DNA of 64,000 nt from Lachnospiraceae bacterium (GTDB lineage: Bacteria > Bacillota > Clostridia > Oscillospirales > Ruminococcaceae): assembly GCA_023664705.1 (NCBI GenBank), contig JAMPFE010000007.1, positions 69,377-133,376 on the forward strand, given 5' to 3'. Shown piece after piece: positions 53,177-60,437 of the stretch. The first letter of the stretch is position 1. Every line of letters begins with the position of its first letter. Made by a program: the position numbers and the translations under genes. Below the pieces are notes generated by a model, which saw nothing but the letters and a program-made list of their open reading frames with translations, made no database searches and had not been told where the DNA came from.

Positions 53177-54363
53177 TATATGCTTTCCGCCCCGTTTTCG
53201 AGATTTTTGCGGATAAGTTCGCAGCGCTGCTTTACGCAGTCGGCGGAGCGGAGCGGGTCCTCGGGAGTGTTGAAGGTATAGTCCGTAAGCTTCTCGATAG
53301 TCGTGGAGGCGACGTGAAGCCTTGTGTCGGAGGAGGCGTAGTAGATGTAAACGTTGTCGTCCTTGACGATACAGCCGTTCGTAAAGCAGACGTTGGAAAC
53401 GTCGCCGACCCTTTCAATGCCGTGCGGCGCGATAAACAGCCCCGACGGCGACGCGATGAGCTTGGAGGGGTCTTTTAGGTCTGTCGCGAAAACGTAAATC
53501 ACGTACCGCAGCCCCGCCGCCGTGTTTCTCACGCCGTGGGCGATGTGTATCCAGCCCTTGGGGGTCTTTATCGGCACGGCTCCCGCGCCGTTCTTTACCT
53601 CGGTGAGCGTATGGTAAATTCTGGGAGAGATGACTTTTTCCTCCGTGCAGAGCACGGGGTTCGTAATATCTTCACAAAGCGCGAAGCAGATGCCCCCGCC
53701 GCTGCCCGTTTGAATGAAATCGTCCTGCGGGCGCGTATAGAACGCGTATTTCCCGTCAACGAACTCGGGGTGCAGACAGACGTTTCTCTGCTGCGGAGAT
53801 TTGGAGACGAGGTTCGGCAGGCGCTCCCACGTCGTCAAGTCCTTGGTGCGGACGATGCCCGCCCGAGCGACCGCTGCCGACAAATCGTCCGAGGACTTGT
53901 CCTTGCTCTCGGAGCAGAACACCCCGTAGATCCAGCCGTCCTCGTGCCGGGTAACGCGCATATCGTAGACGTTCGTCTCCTCGGGGCAGGTATCGGGGAG
54001 CTGCACGGGATAATCGCGGAAACGGAAGCCCTCGGTGGGCTTGTCGCTCTCGGCGACGGCGAAGAAGCTCTTCCTGTCCGCGCCCTCGACCCTCGCTATA
54101 AGGCAATATTTCCCATTAAGATAGACAGCGCCCGAATTCATGACCGCGTTTACTCCCAGCCGCTCCTGAAGGTTCGGGTTGGTCGAGTAGTCGAGGTCGT
54201 AGCGCCAGATAATGGGCGCGTGCGCCGCCGTGAGCACGGGGTTCTCATAGCGCTCGTAAACGCCGTTGTAGAAGTCCGACTTGGGGTTCGGCTTATCGAG
54301 CAGCGCCCTCTGCTTCTTTATCAGCTCGGCAAGCCGAGCGTCGAATTGTTCCTTGGTAAACAT
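53176..54363 (-). CDS. GH130 mannoside phosphorylase (4-O-beta-D-mannosyl-D-glucose phosphorylase type)
   Basis: 395 aa, no signal peptide. It phosphorolyses beta-1,4-mannosyl-glucose (or manno-oligosaccharides) to mannose-1-phosphate. Conserved GH130 blocks are RYENPVLTAAHAP, NSGAVYLNGKYCLIARVEG, ETNVYDMRVTRHEDGWIYG, CLHPEFVDGKYAFYTRPQDDF, HTLTEVKNGAGAVPIKTPKGWIHIAHG and SNVCFTNGCI. Length and motifs fit the GH130_1 branch that works with cellobiose 2-epimerase in ruminal and gut mannan use. It heads the minus-strand run and pairs functionally with the GH26 and GH27 genes. Confidence 0.92.
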   Translation of the reverse strand: MFTKEQFDARLAELIKKQRALLDKPNPKSDFYNGVYERYENPVLTAAHAPIIWRYDLDYSTNPNLQERLGVNAVMNSGAVYLNGKYCLIARVEGADRKSFFAVAESDKPTEGFRFRDYPVQLPDTCPEETNVYDMRVTRHEDGWIYGVFCSESKDKSSDDLSAAVARAGIVRTKDLTTWERLPNLVSKSPQQRNVCLHPEFVDGKYAFYTRPQDDFIQTGSGGGICFALCEDITNPVLCTEEKVISPRIYHTLTEVKNGAGAVPIKTPKGWIHIAHGVRNTAAGLRYVIYVFATDLKDPSKLIASPSGLFIAPHGIERVGDVSNVCFTNGCIVKDDNVYIYYASSDTRLHVASTTIEKLTDYTFNTPEDPLRSADCVKQRCELIRKNLENGAESI

Positions 54364-54407
54364 AAATGCTGAATTCCTTTCACGTCGAAAAAATATACAT
54401 CTATACT

Positions 54408-54436
54408 ATTATAACATATCTTTAACGGAATTTCAA
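54408..54436 (-). promoter_or_regulatory. Promoter of the GH130 operon
   Basis: Minus strand: TTGAAA, 17-bp spacer, TATAAT, 45 bp before the start. It is back to back with the deacetylase promoter. Confidence 0.75.
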
Positions 54437-54438
54437 GG

Positions 54439-54467
54439 TTGACAGCGCATTTTTTATGAGTTATAAT
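54439..54467 (+). promoter_or_regulatory. Promoter of the polysaccharide deacetylase gene
   Basis: TTGACA, 17-bp spacer, TATAAT, 33 bp before the ATG. Its -35 is 2 bp from the -35 of the divergent GH130 promoter, so the two may share regulation. Confidence 0.85.
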
Positions 54468-54499
54468 AAAAATATAAATAAATTTCAACGGAGGAAGCC

Positions 54500-55123
54500 A
54501 TGAAAAACATCGCGCTTACATTTGACGACGGACCGAACACGTCGACCACCCCTCTGGTGCTCGAAAAGCTGCAAAAATACGCAGTCCCCGCGTCGTTTTT
54601 CCTTATCGGCAACAATATCACCCCCGAAAGCGCCGCGGTCTCGCGCGCGGCTTTCGAGCGCGGCTGCGAGATATGCAGCCACAGCCGCTCCCACCCGTCA
54701 ATGCCCGGGCTTTCCGAGGAGGAGATCCGCGCGGAAATAGAGTTCACCGACTGTAAAATAAAAGAAATAACGGGCGCCGCGCCCCGCTTTTTCCGACCGC
54801 CGTACATTGCCGTGAACGACGTTATGCTCGGCGTTATCGACAAGATATTCATAGCGGGCATAGGCGCGGAGGACTGGCTCGACGAGGTGACGTCTCGGAT
54901 GCGCGCCGAAAAAATTCTCTCGCAGGCGAAAAACGGCAGCATTATCCTGCTCCACGATATGGAGGGCAACGACAAGACCGTCGCCGCGCTCGATCTGATA
55001 ATCCCCGCGCTGCTGAACGGCGGCTATGAATTTCTTACGGTCTCGGGGCTTTTCGCCGCCGAGGGCGTTGAGCCCAAGCGCGGCATTATCTACTCGAACG
55101 TATTGCAGACCGAAATGTACTGA
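54500..55123 (+). CDS. CE4 polysaccharide deacetylase (NodB domain)
   Basis: 207 aa, essentially a bare NodB domain. Motifs: TFDDGPN (catalytic Asp and metal Asp), SHSRSHP (metal His pair), RFFRPPY, a DWLDE segment and LLHD. The family removes N- or O-acetyl groups from chitin, peptidoglycan or xylan. No signal peptide is present, so it may act on an intracellular oligosaccharide or be exported by another route. The start follows CGGAGGAAG. Confidence 0.88.
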   Translation: MKNIALTFDDGPNTSTTPLVLEKLQKYAVPASFFLIGNNITPESAAVSRAAFERGCEICSHSRSHPSMPGLSEEEIRAEIEFTDCKIKEITGAAPRFFRPPYIAVNDVMLGVIDKIFIAGIGAEDWLDEVTSRMRAEKILSQAKNGSIILLHDMEGNDKTVAALDLIIPALLNGGYEFLTVSGLFAAEGVEPKRGIIYSNVLQTEMY

Positions 55124-55132
55124 GGAGGATAT

Positions 55133-56020
55133 ATGCAGAAGAAAAACAAACGCATCTGTCCGTGCTGCGGCAAAAGGCTCGAACTCGTGCCGCCGAGCAG
55201 AGAGCTTTATCCCTCGACCACGGGCTTTTCCACAAACGGCGTTGTGTACTATTTTGCTCCCGCAAAGCGTTTTTTCAGGGTCACAAGTCACCCGTCGGCA
55301 GCGCCCCAAGGCGGTCAAAACAACGGTTGGCATTTCGAGGGACGGCTCTCCCCGAACCTCGTGCAATTTGACCGCCGCTATCCCGGGTGGCATATCGTCC
55401 CCGTAAATTACGCGGAAAAGCGTATCAAGCGCGACGGATTATTTTTGTTCTCGAACGAGTTGGTTCTCTGCTGTAAGCATTGCAGCCAAAGGCTCACGCT
55501 GAACGTCAACCCCGTGAATAGGTTTGAATTTGTTTTCCTTTTGTGGCTGATCGCCGCTTTGGCGGCGTTATGCGTATCGGTTTTTATAAGCGGCAATGCG
55601 GATTTATTTCTGCAATGGCTTTGGGGGACCTTTATTGCGTCGCTCGTCATTCTGAGCGCGAACGTCATTGTCTGCGGCGTTTCTCTGATAACGGTAAAAT
55701 GCCGCGAAAGCAACTTCGTTCCGACAGACGAACGCGGCAACCTCGTCTGTCCCCCGACCGACATAAGGCTGAGCGCTGCGCTCCGCTCGCCGTATCTGCG
55801 CGAGGGCAACGTCCTCTCCGCGCGGCTCGACGGCGGCGAGATACATATGTATCTTATTCACAAAAGAGACGGATATGAATTTTCAATATGCTGCGGTGAC
55901 GGCGAACGCGCCGAAATAAAGCGCCTGCTCTCCGAGCGCTCGGAGCTCGAGCTTGCGTTTGAGGGAAAGCGCGTCGGCACGGCAGCCATAACGGAGGTAA
56001 TATATGACGATAAACTATGA
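55133..56020 (+). CDS. Zinc-ribbon membrane protein, hypothetical
   Basis: 295 aa. The N-terminal ICPCCGK and a later LCCKHCSQ provide four or more cysteines for a split zinc ribbon. Two hydrophobic segments lie around residues 131-180 (FEFVFLLWLIAALAALCVSVF and FIASLVILSANVIVCGVSLI). The C-terminal ~100 residues are soluble. I do not recognise a family. It is 9 bp after the deacetylase and overlaps the next HAD gene by 17 bp. Confidence 0.72.
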   Translation: MQKKNKRICPCCGKRLELVPPSRELYPSTTGFSTNGVVYYFAPAKRFFRVTSHPSAAPQGGQNNGWHFEGRLSPNLVQFDRRYPGWHIVPVNYAEKRIKRDGLFLFSNELVLCCKHCSQRLTLNVNPVNRFEFVFLLWLIAALAALCVSVFISGNADLFLQWLWGTFIASLVILSANVIVCGVSLITVKCRESNFVPTDERGNLVCPPTDIRLSAALRSPYLREGNVLSARLDGGEIHMYLIHKRDGYEFSICCGDGERAEIKRLLSERSELELAFEGKRVGTAAITEVIYDDKL

Positions 56021-56669
56021 CCCCATAATCTTCGACCTCGACGGCACGCTTCTGAACACCCTCGGCGACCTCGCCGCGGCTGGGAATTTCGCGCTGGAGC
56101 AGTGCGGCTTTCCCGTCCACGAGGAGGAGAAATACCGCTATTTTGTCGGCAACGGCATTCCCAAGCTCATCGAGCGCATATGCCCGCCGAATTCCTCCGC
56201 GGAGGTCTTGGAACGCGTACATACTCTTTTCGCCGAATATTACGGGCAGCACAGCGCCGACCGCACCAAGCCCTACGACGGCTTGACGGAGCTGCTCGCG
56301 GAGCTGAAGGCGCTCGGCGTTACCGCCGTCTGCAACACCAACAAGGACTATGCCTTCGCGGAAACGCTGCTGCGGTCGTTTTACGGGGACTCGCTCGCCG
56401 AGACAGTCGGCGCGGGTCTCGGCTACCCGACAAAGCCCGACCCCTCGGCGGCGCTTTATCTTGCGCGGAAATACGCCGTAAACGACCGCAAACCGCTGTA
56501 CGTGGGCGACAGCGGCGTGGATATGCAGACCGCCCTCAACGCGGGAATAGCCGCCTGCGGAGCGCTCTGGGGCTTCCGCGGCATCGCCGAGCTGGAGCGC
56601 TTCAACCCCGCGCATACCGCCGAAAACGCCGCTCAGCTGCGCGGAATAATCCTCGGGAGCTCTCAATAA
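56004..56669 (+). CDS. HAD phosphatase, phosphoglycolate phosphatase-like
   Basis: 221 aa. Motif I is FDLDGTLLNTLGDL, motif II CNTNKD, motif III Lys in TKPDPSAAL, motif IV YVGDSGVDMQTALNAG. The cap domain and length match the Gph/PgmB group. It may repair 2-phosphoglycolate or act on a sugar phosphate. It overlaps the preceding gene and is in a three-gene operon with the deacetylase. Confidence 0.9.
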   Translation: MTINYDPIIFDLDGTLLNTLGDLAAAGNFALEQCGFPVHEEEKYRYFVGNGIPKLIERICPPNSSAEVLERVHTLFAEYYGQHSADRTKPYDGLTELLAELKALGVTAVCNTNKDYAFAETLLRSFYGDSLAETVGAGLGYPTKPDPSAALYLARKYAVNDRKPLYVGDSGVDMQTALNAGIAACGALWGFRGIAELERFNPAHTAENAAQLRGIILGSSQ

Positions 56670-56722
56670 ATCTTTGCGCGAAAATTTGCTCAAAACATCA
56701 AGACAGCCGCGCCGAAATATGC

Positions 56723-56728
56723 TATAAT
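56723..56728 (+). promoter_or_regulatory. Extended -10 of the AraC-GGDEF gene
   Basis: TATGCTATAAT at 56718-56728, the extended -10 form seen at several promoters here. The -35 is weak. Confidence 0.6.
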
Positions 56729-56770
56729 ACAGTTACGGACAAGCGCTTGGTCTGTAACGGAGGTGCGGCA

Positions 56771-57610
56771 ATGAAGAATTTCTGTATTTTTGTCGACGCG
56801 GTAAATTTCATCGAGGACAACCTTTGCGGCGATTTCTCGCAGGAGGACGCCGCGGCGGCGTGCTGCTGTTCGCTTTCGGCTCTGCAAAAGGTGTGGCGCT
56901 GCTGCACCCACACGAGCCTCAAGGAATACATCGCCAAGCGGCGGCTGACAAAGTGCGCGGAGGACATCGCGCATACCGATATGACCCTTACCGACATCGC
57001 GATGAAATACCAATACAATTCTCCCGAGGTCTTTACGAGAGCTTTCCGTAAGCTCTGGGGCGTTTCCCCCTCCAAATTCAGAACAGAATGGCATTCGACG
57101 GGGATATTTCCGCGGATAATCCCCGACGAAAGCACCTTTAAAGGAGGAATTTTTATGGGCAGACGAGTAGACATCACGGAGCTGTACAACGAGCTTCGAC
57201 CGACAGATCACGACGTTTGGGTGTTGTGTTTCGACATCGTGAATTTCATGCAGGTGAACGAGGACGTCGGCAGAGACGCGGGCGACGTTGTCATACGCGA
57301 GGCGTTCCACCGCGTGGACGCGGCGGCGGGCGACAGCATGGCGGCGTTCCGCATAGGCGGCGACGAGTTCGCCGTGGTAACGGGCACCGACGACAAGACT
57401 GCCGCCGAGCAGACCGCGCAAAAGGTAATATCGCTCAACGGGCAGCCCGTCGTTGTCAACGGCAGAGAGATACCGCTCACGATGCGCGTGGGGGCTGTAA
57501 AGCTCTCCGCGGGCGTTCACGGCATGCGGTTCTCGGAGCTGTTCGACCGTATGCAGAACGCGATAAACGAAACGCGCAGCGCGGGACAAATAATATTCTT
57601 TAACGATTGA
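56771..57610 (+). CDS. AraC-type DNA-binding domain fused to GGDEF
   Basis: 279 aa. Residues 1-107 are an AraC/XylS double helix-turn-helix (FIEDNLCGDFSQEDAAAACCCSLSALQKVW; TLTDIAMKYQYNSPEVFTRAFRKLWGVSPSKFR). Residues about 130-279 are a GGDEF domain with metal Asp155 in CFDIVNF and the signature RIGGDEF at 194-200. The N-terminal half is like AraC proteins that normally carry a GyrI-type ligand domain. Here that place is taken by a domain that makes or binds c-di-GMP. The GGDEF part is short. The start follows ACGGAGGTGCGGCA. Confidence 0.88.
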   Translation: MKNFCIFVDAVNFIEDNLCGDFSQEDAAAACCCSLSALQKVWRCCTHTSLKEYIAKRRLTKCAEDIAHTDMTLTDIAMKYQYNSPEVFTRAFRKLWGVSPSKFRTEWHSTGIFPRIIPDESTFKGGIFMGRRVDITELYNELRPTDHDVWVLCFDIVNFMQVNEDVGRDAGDVVIREAFHRVDAAAGDSMAAFRIGGDEFAVVTGTDDKTAAEQTAQKVISLNGQPVVVNGREIPLTMRVGAVKLSAGVHGMRFSELFDRMQNAINETRSAGQIIFFND

Positions 57611-57618
57611 CAGCAAAA

Positions 57619-57648
57619 CGCCCCCGAAAGCTCGGGGGCGAATTTTTT
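57619..57648. terminator. Bidirectional terminator between AraC-GGDEF and spoVAE
   Basis: Stem CGCCCCCG/CGGGGGCG followed by Ts, with an A run on the left, between convergent genes. Confidence 0.88.
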
Positions 57649-58024
57649 ACGCCTCGTTTATCTTCGACCCGCTCTTGAACAAAAGCGCCGCCAGCAGCCC
57701 GAAGAATATCGCCGCGGATATCCCGACAGCCGCCGAGGTAAAGCCGCCCATAAAAATGCCGATAAAGCCGTTCATATCGACAGCCCTGCGCACGCCCTTC
57801 GCGAGCAGGCTCCCGAACCCCGTAAGCGGCACGGTCGCGCCGCCCCCCGCGAGGTCGATAAGCGGCTGATACCAGCCCAGCCCCCCGAGCACGACCCCGG
57901 CCACGACGTAGGACGTGAGTATTCTCGCGGGCGTGAGCTTCGTAAGGTCTATCAGCACCTGCCCGACCGCGCACAGCAGACCGCCTATCAGAAACGCCCA
58001 GACGTATTCCATTAACATATCCAT
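57647..58024 (-). CDS. spoVAE: Stage V sporulation protein AE
   Basis: 125 aa, membrane protein with several helices (AFLIGGLLCAVGQVLIDLTKLTPARILTSYVVAGVVLGGLG; GGATVPLTGFGSLLAKGV). Start at 58024 (MDMLMEYVW), because GGGGGAGA is 9 bp ahead. With SpoVAC and SpoVAD it forms the channel that moves Ca-dipicolinate into the forespore and out during germination. Confidence 0.96.
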   Translation of the reverse strand: MDMLMEYVWAFLIGGLLCAVGQVLIDLTKLTPARILTSYVVAGVVLGGLGWYQPLIDLAGGGATVPLTGFGSLLAKGVRRAVDMNGFIGIFMGGFTSAAVGISAAIFFGLLAALLFKSGSKINEA

Positions 58025-58042
58025 GATCATTCTCCCCCAATA

Positions 58043-59047
58043 TCAATCGTGAGTTATCTCCACCGCGTGCGCGATACCCGGTATCGAGCCGCCCTGCTGC
58101 ACCATGGTCGGCGACATCAGCGCGCCCGTCGCGACGTAGAGTATGCGTTTCAGCTCGCCGCTTTGCACGCGCCCGAGAAAATGCGCGCACATCATCGATG
58201 CCGAGCAGCCGCAGCCCGAGCCCCCCGCGTGGACGTCCTGCCGCTCTCTGTCGTAAATGAGCAGCCCGCAGTCTTGGTGCTTTTCTTTCAGCGACATCCC
58301 GTCGCGCTGGAACAGCTCGTACAGCATATCGCTGCCGACCTGCCCGAGGTCGCCCGTTATTATCGCGTCGTAGCTCTCGGGACGGGAGCCCGTGTGCTTG
58401 AAATGCCGCGAGATGGTATCGTAAGCCGCCCCCGCCATAGCCGCGCCCATATTGTTAAGGTCGGTTATCCCCATATCCTGTATTTTCCCGACGGTCGCGG
58501 AGCGGATATAAGGCGGTTTCAGCTCGGAGGTCAGTATAGCCGCGCCCGAAGCGGTAGCCGTCCACTGCGCCGTCGGCGGGCGCACGCCTCCGTAGTTCAG
58601 CGGAAAGCGGAACTGCCTTTCCGCGGACGAGAAATGCGAGCTTGTCACCGCCGAGCAGTTGTCGACGTACCCCGCGTTCACCATGCACGCCGCCAGCAGC
58701 AGACACTCCGCGAACGTCGAGCAAGCCCCGTACACTCCCAGAAACGGTATATAAAAATCCTTCAGCCCGTAGGACGACCCCGTGCATTGATTGAGCAGGT
58801 CTCCCGCGAATATCAGATCCATTTTCTCGGGGCAGAGCTCCGCCTTGTCCATAGCATGTCGGAGCGCCTTTTTCTGGAGATCCGCCTCCGCCTGCTCCCA
58901 AGTGTCCATATCGTCCTTGTTGTCCTCCAGCACCTCGTCAAACTCGTCGCCGTGCGGACCCTCGCCCTCGACCTTTCCCGCCACGGAAGCCCACGCGGAT
59001 ATCGAGGCGTTGCCGAATTTAAACGTTTTTCCCTCGCAAATAGCCAT
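58043..59047 (-). CDS. spoVAD: Stage V sporulation protein AD
   Basis: 334 aa, thiolase-like fold that binds dipicolinic acid. It starts MAICEGKTFKFGNASISAWASVAGKVEGEGPHGDEFDE, with AGDLLNQCTGSSYGL, YGACSTFAECLLLAAC, TSSHFSSAERQFRFPLNYGGVRPPTAQWTATASGAA, ITGDLGQVGSDML and GSGCGCSASM. All are well conserved in the family. Positioned 18 bp before spoVAE. Confidence 0.97.
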   Translation of the reverse strand: MAICEGKTFKFGNASISAWASVAGKVEGEGPHGDEFDEVLEDNKDDMDTWEQAEADLQKKALRHAMDKAELCPEKMDLIFAGDLLNQCTGSSYGLKDFYIPFLGVYGACSTFAECLLLAACMVNAGYVDNCSAVTSSHFSSAERQFRFPLNYGGVRPPTAQWTATASGAAILTSELKPPYIRSATVGKIQDMGITDLNNMGAAMAGAAYDTISRHFKHTGSRPESYDAIITGDLGQVGSDMLYELFQRDGMSLKEKHQDCGLLIYDRERQDVHAGGSGCGCSASMMCAHFLGRVQSGELKRILYVATGALMSPTMVQQGGSIPGIAHAVEITHD

Positions 59048-59057
59048 AATATCCCCC

Positions 59058-59501
59058 TTAAAACAGCGTGGTAATATAGTAGATAACGCCGTAGATGACC
59101 GACGCGGATATGCCGTAAACTATCACGGGACCCGCTATGACGAACATCTTCGCGCCAAGCCCGAGCACATAGCCCTCGCTCTTAAAGTCCAGCGCGGGCG
59201 ATACCACCGAGTTCGCGAAGCCCGTTATCGGCACGAGAGTTCCCGCGCCCGCGTGCTGCGCTATGCGGTCGTAGAGCTTCATGCCCGTAAGCAGCGCCGA
59301 CAGGAAAATAAGCGACATTGAGGTCCACATTCCCGCTTCGTCGGGGTCGAGCCCGAAGTATTGATACATATTCAAAAACGCCTCGCCGATAACGCATATC
59401 CCCCCGCCTATAGCGAACGCCAGCGGAATGGTCTTATACATAGCCGACGGCGGCGAATGTCTCTTGGCAAGCTCGCCGTACTCTTGGTTTGATATATTCA
59501 T
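59058..59501 (-). CDS. spoVAC: Stage V sporulation protein AC
   Basis: 147 aa membrane protein. Blocks: YGELAKRHSPPSAMYKTIPLAFAIGGGICVIGEAF, DRIAQHAGAGTLVPITGFANSVVSPALDFKSEGYVLGLGAKMFVIAGPVIVYG. It starts the spoVAC-D-E operon after AAAGGAGTACC. The upstream region must hold a forespore (sigma-G) promoter, but I could not identify one with confidence. Confidence 0.97.
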   Translation of the reverse strand: MNISNQEYGELAKRHSPPSAMYKTIPLAFAIGGGICVIGEAFLNMYQYFGLDPDEAGMWTSMSLIFLSALLTGMKLYDRIAQHAGAGTLVPITGFANSVVSPALDFKSEGYVLGLGAKMFVIAGPVIVYGISASVIYGVIYYITTLF

Positions 59502-59570
59502 ATAAAGGTACTCCTTTCAAATTCCGTTATACGAATATTTTGTTGAAAAACGGCGAAAAAATACGATTTT

Positions 59571-59737
59571 CAAATATAGTAAAATTTGACTTTAATCAGC
59601 TCGTCGGTAAAGAGCACAGCGTACACAAAATGACGCCCCCGTACGGCAATACGGGGGCGTCGATTTTTAGGTGTATCAGATTGGTAAACCTATTCAACTT
59701 CCCTGTTATTATACCACAAAAAAATCACTTTGTCAAG
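59571..59737. pseudogene. Decayed unit 0 of the toxin-antitoxin array (antisense half only)
   Basis: A left -35 remnant (AAAATTTGACTT, 59581-59592) is followed directly by sequence matching the toxin 3' end and trailer (CTCGTCGGTAAAGAGCACAG). The -10, leader and peptide gene are missing. The terminator hairpin, direct repeat and antisense promoter remain intact. Confidence 0.7.
59628..59736 (-). ncRNA. Orphan antisense RNA 0 with its promoter
   Basis: The minus-strand promoter is TTGACA, 17-bp spacer, TATAAT (59736 to 59708). The RNA would run to the hairpin at 59632-59662. Its 5' end contains the complement of AACCTATTCAACTTCC, which would read NLFNF, like the toxin N-terminus. Confidence 0.6.
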
Positions 59738-59754
59738 CCCCCATACGGCAAAAT

Positions 59755-59783
59755 TTGACTTTTCCCGTCGGATATGCTATAAT
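59755..59783 (+). promoter_or_regulatory. Promoter of toxin peptide 1
   Basis: TTGACT, 17-bp spacer, TATAAT with extended TGC, and a predicted transcript start near 59790. Confidence 0.88.
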
Positions 59784-59831
59784 GAAAAAGCCGGCACCCT
59801 ACCGAGCTTACTCGGGAAGGAGGTGTGACAT

Positions 59832-59918
59832 ATGAACGATTTGTTTAACTTCATACTTTCCGTCATAGCAGGAATTTACTCTTACTACATCTGCAAGCGG
59901 CTCGACGGTAAAAAGTAG
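59832..59918 (+). CDS. Small membrane peptide 1 (type I toxin candidate), 28 aa
   Basis: The ATG follows GGAAGGAGGTG by 8 bp. Peptide: a hydrophobic helix (residues 4-21, ending SYYIC) then KRLDGKK, a membrane span with a charged tail. The leader has a CCGAG-CTTA-CTCGG hairpin (59802-59815) right before the Shine-Dalgarno, as in fst-type toxins whose translation is structurally restrained. Nearly the same peptide is encoded at 60150. It resembles Fst/Ldr-type toxins in size, layout and tail, but not clearly in sequence, so a new subfamily is likely. Confidence 0.8.
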   Translation: MNDLFNFILSVIAGIYSYYICKRLDGKK

Positions 59919-59942
59919 CCGGTAAAGAGCACAGCACAAACA

Positions 59943-60054
59943 AAAAGACCCTCCCGTATTCGCAGTGCGGGAGGGTCGATTTTGTGGTGCAATCATTATA
60001 AAACGAATTGCTTAACTTCATTCTTATTATACCACAAAAAAATCACTTTGTCAA
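59943..60054 (-). ncRNA. Antisense RNA 1 with promoter, antitoxin candidate
   Basis: The minus-strand promoter is TTGACA, 17-bp spacer, TATAAT (60054 to 60026), with a transcript start near 60019. It ends at the two-way hairpin 59947-59977 (GACCCTCCCG/CGGGAGGGTC), shared with the toxin mRNA. The segment 60005-60024 (GAATTGCTTAACTTCATTCT) matches the toxin 1 start region 59838-59857 (GATTTGTTTAACTTCATACT) at 17 of 20 positions, so the RNA can pair with the toxin start. Confidence 0.72.
59947..59977. terminator. Bidirectional terminator of toxin-antitoxin unit 1
   Basis: GACCCTCCCG/CGGGAGGGTC hairpin with T runs on both strands. Its stem differs from those of units 0 and 2 by paired, compensatory changes. 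Confidence 0.85.
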
Positions 60055-60072
60055 GCCCCTGCACGGTAAAAT

Positions 60073-60101
60073 TTGACTTTTCCCGTCGGATATGCTATAA
60101 T
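60073..60101 (+). promoter_or_regulatory. Promoter of toxin peptide 2
   Basis: TTGACT, 17-bp spacer, TATAAT, almost identical to that of unit 1. Confidence 0.88.
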
Positions 60102-60149
60102 GAAAAAGCCGGCACCCTACCGAGCTTACTCGGGAAGGAGGTGATTGAC

Positions 60150-60236
60150 TTGAGTAACGTACTTAATTTCGTGCTTTCCGTCATAGCAGGCATCTACTCC
60201 TACTACATCTGCAAGTGGCTCGACGGTAAAAAGTAG
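60150..60236 (+). CDS. Small membrane peptide 2 (type I toxin candidate), 28 aa
   Basis: The TTG start at 60150 is preferred, as GGAGG is 9 bp upstream and it aligns with the ATG of unit 1. An in-frame GTG at 60141 overlaps the Shine-Dalgarno. The peptide is nearly identical to peptide 1 from residue 9 to the end (SVIAGIYSYYICK-W-LDGKK), while the first eight residues differ. That variable part is exactly the region matched by the antisense RNA. The leader hairpin is at 60120-60133. Confidence 0.8.
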   Translation: MSNVLNFVLSVIAGIYSYYICKWLDGKK

Positions 60237-60260
60237 CTGGTAAAGAGCACAGCACAAACA

Positions 60261-60371
60261 AAAAGACGCCCCCGTACTGCAATACGGGGGCGTCGATTTT
60301 GTGGTGACCGACTTGGTCGGCAACATACTTAATTTCAATCCTATTATACCACAAAAAAATCACTTTGTCAA
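60261..60371 (-). ncRNA. Antisense RNA 2 with promoter, antitoxin candidate
   Basis: The minus-strand promoter is TTGACA, 17-bp spacer, TATAAT (60371 to 60343), with a start near 60336. It ends at hairpin 60265-60294. Segment 60320-60336 (GCAACATACTTAATTTC) matches the toxin 2 start region (GTAACGTACTTAATTTC, 60154-60170) at 15 of 17 positions and fits toxin 1 much less well. Confidence 0.72.
60265..60294. terminator. Bidirectional terminator of toxin-antitoxin unit 2
   Basis: GACGCCCCCGTA/TACGGGGGCGTC hairpin with T runs on both strands. Confidence 0.88.
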
Positions 60372-60389
60372 GCCCCTATACGGCAAAAT

Positions 60390-60418
60390 TTGACTTTTCC
60401 GACCGCTTATGCTATAAT
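60390..60418 (+). promoter_or_regulatory. Promoter of the GNAT gene, derived from or shared with the toxin promoters
   Basis: TTGACT, 17-bp spacer, TATGC-TATAAT. The flanking bases (CGGCAAAATTTGACTTTTCCG) match the toxin promoters, so the acetyltransferase now sits behind a third array-type promoter. Confidence 0.88.
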
Positions 60419-60437
60419 TACGGCAGGAGGCGATATT

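Noticed and set aside
59832..60236. Toxin peptides as accidental short ORFs
   Set aside because: Two copies conserve peptide, Shine-Dalgarno, leader hairpin, promoters and terminators, and the variable parts covary with the antisense RNA.
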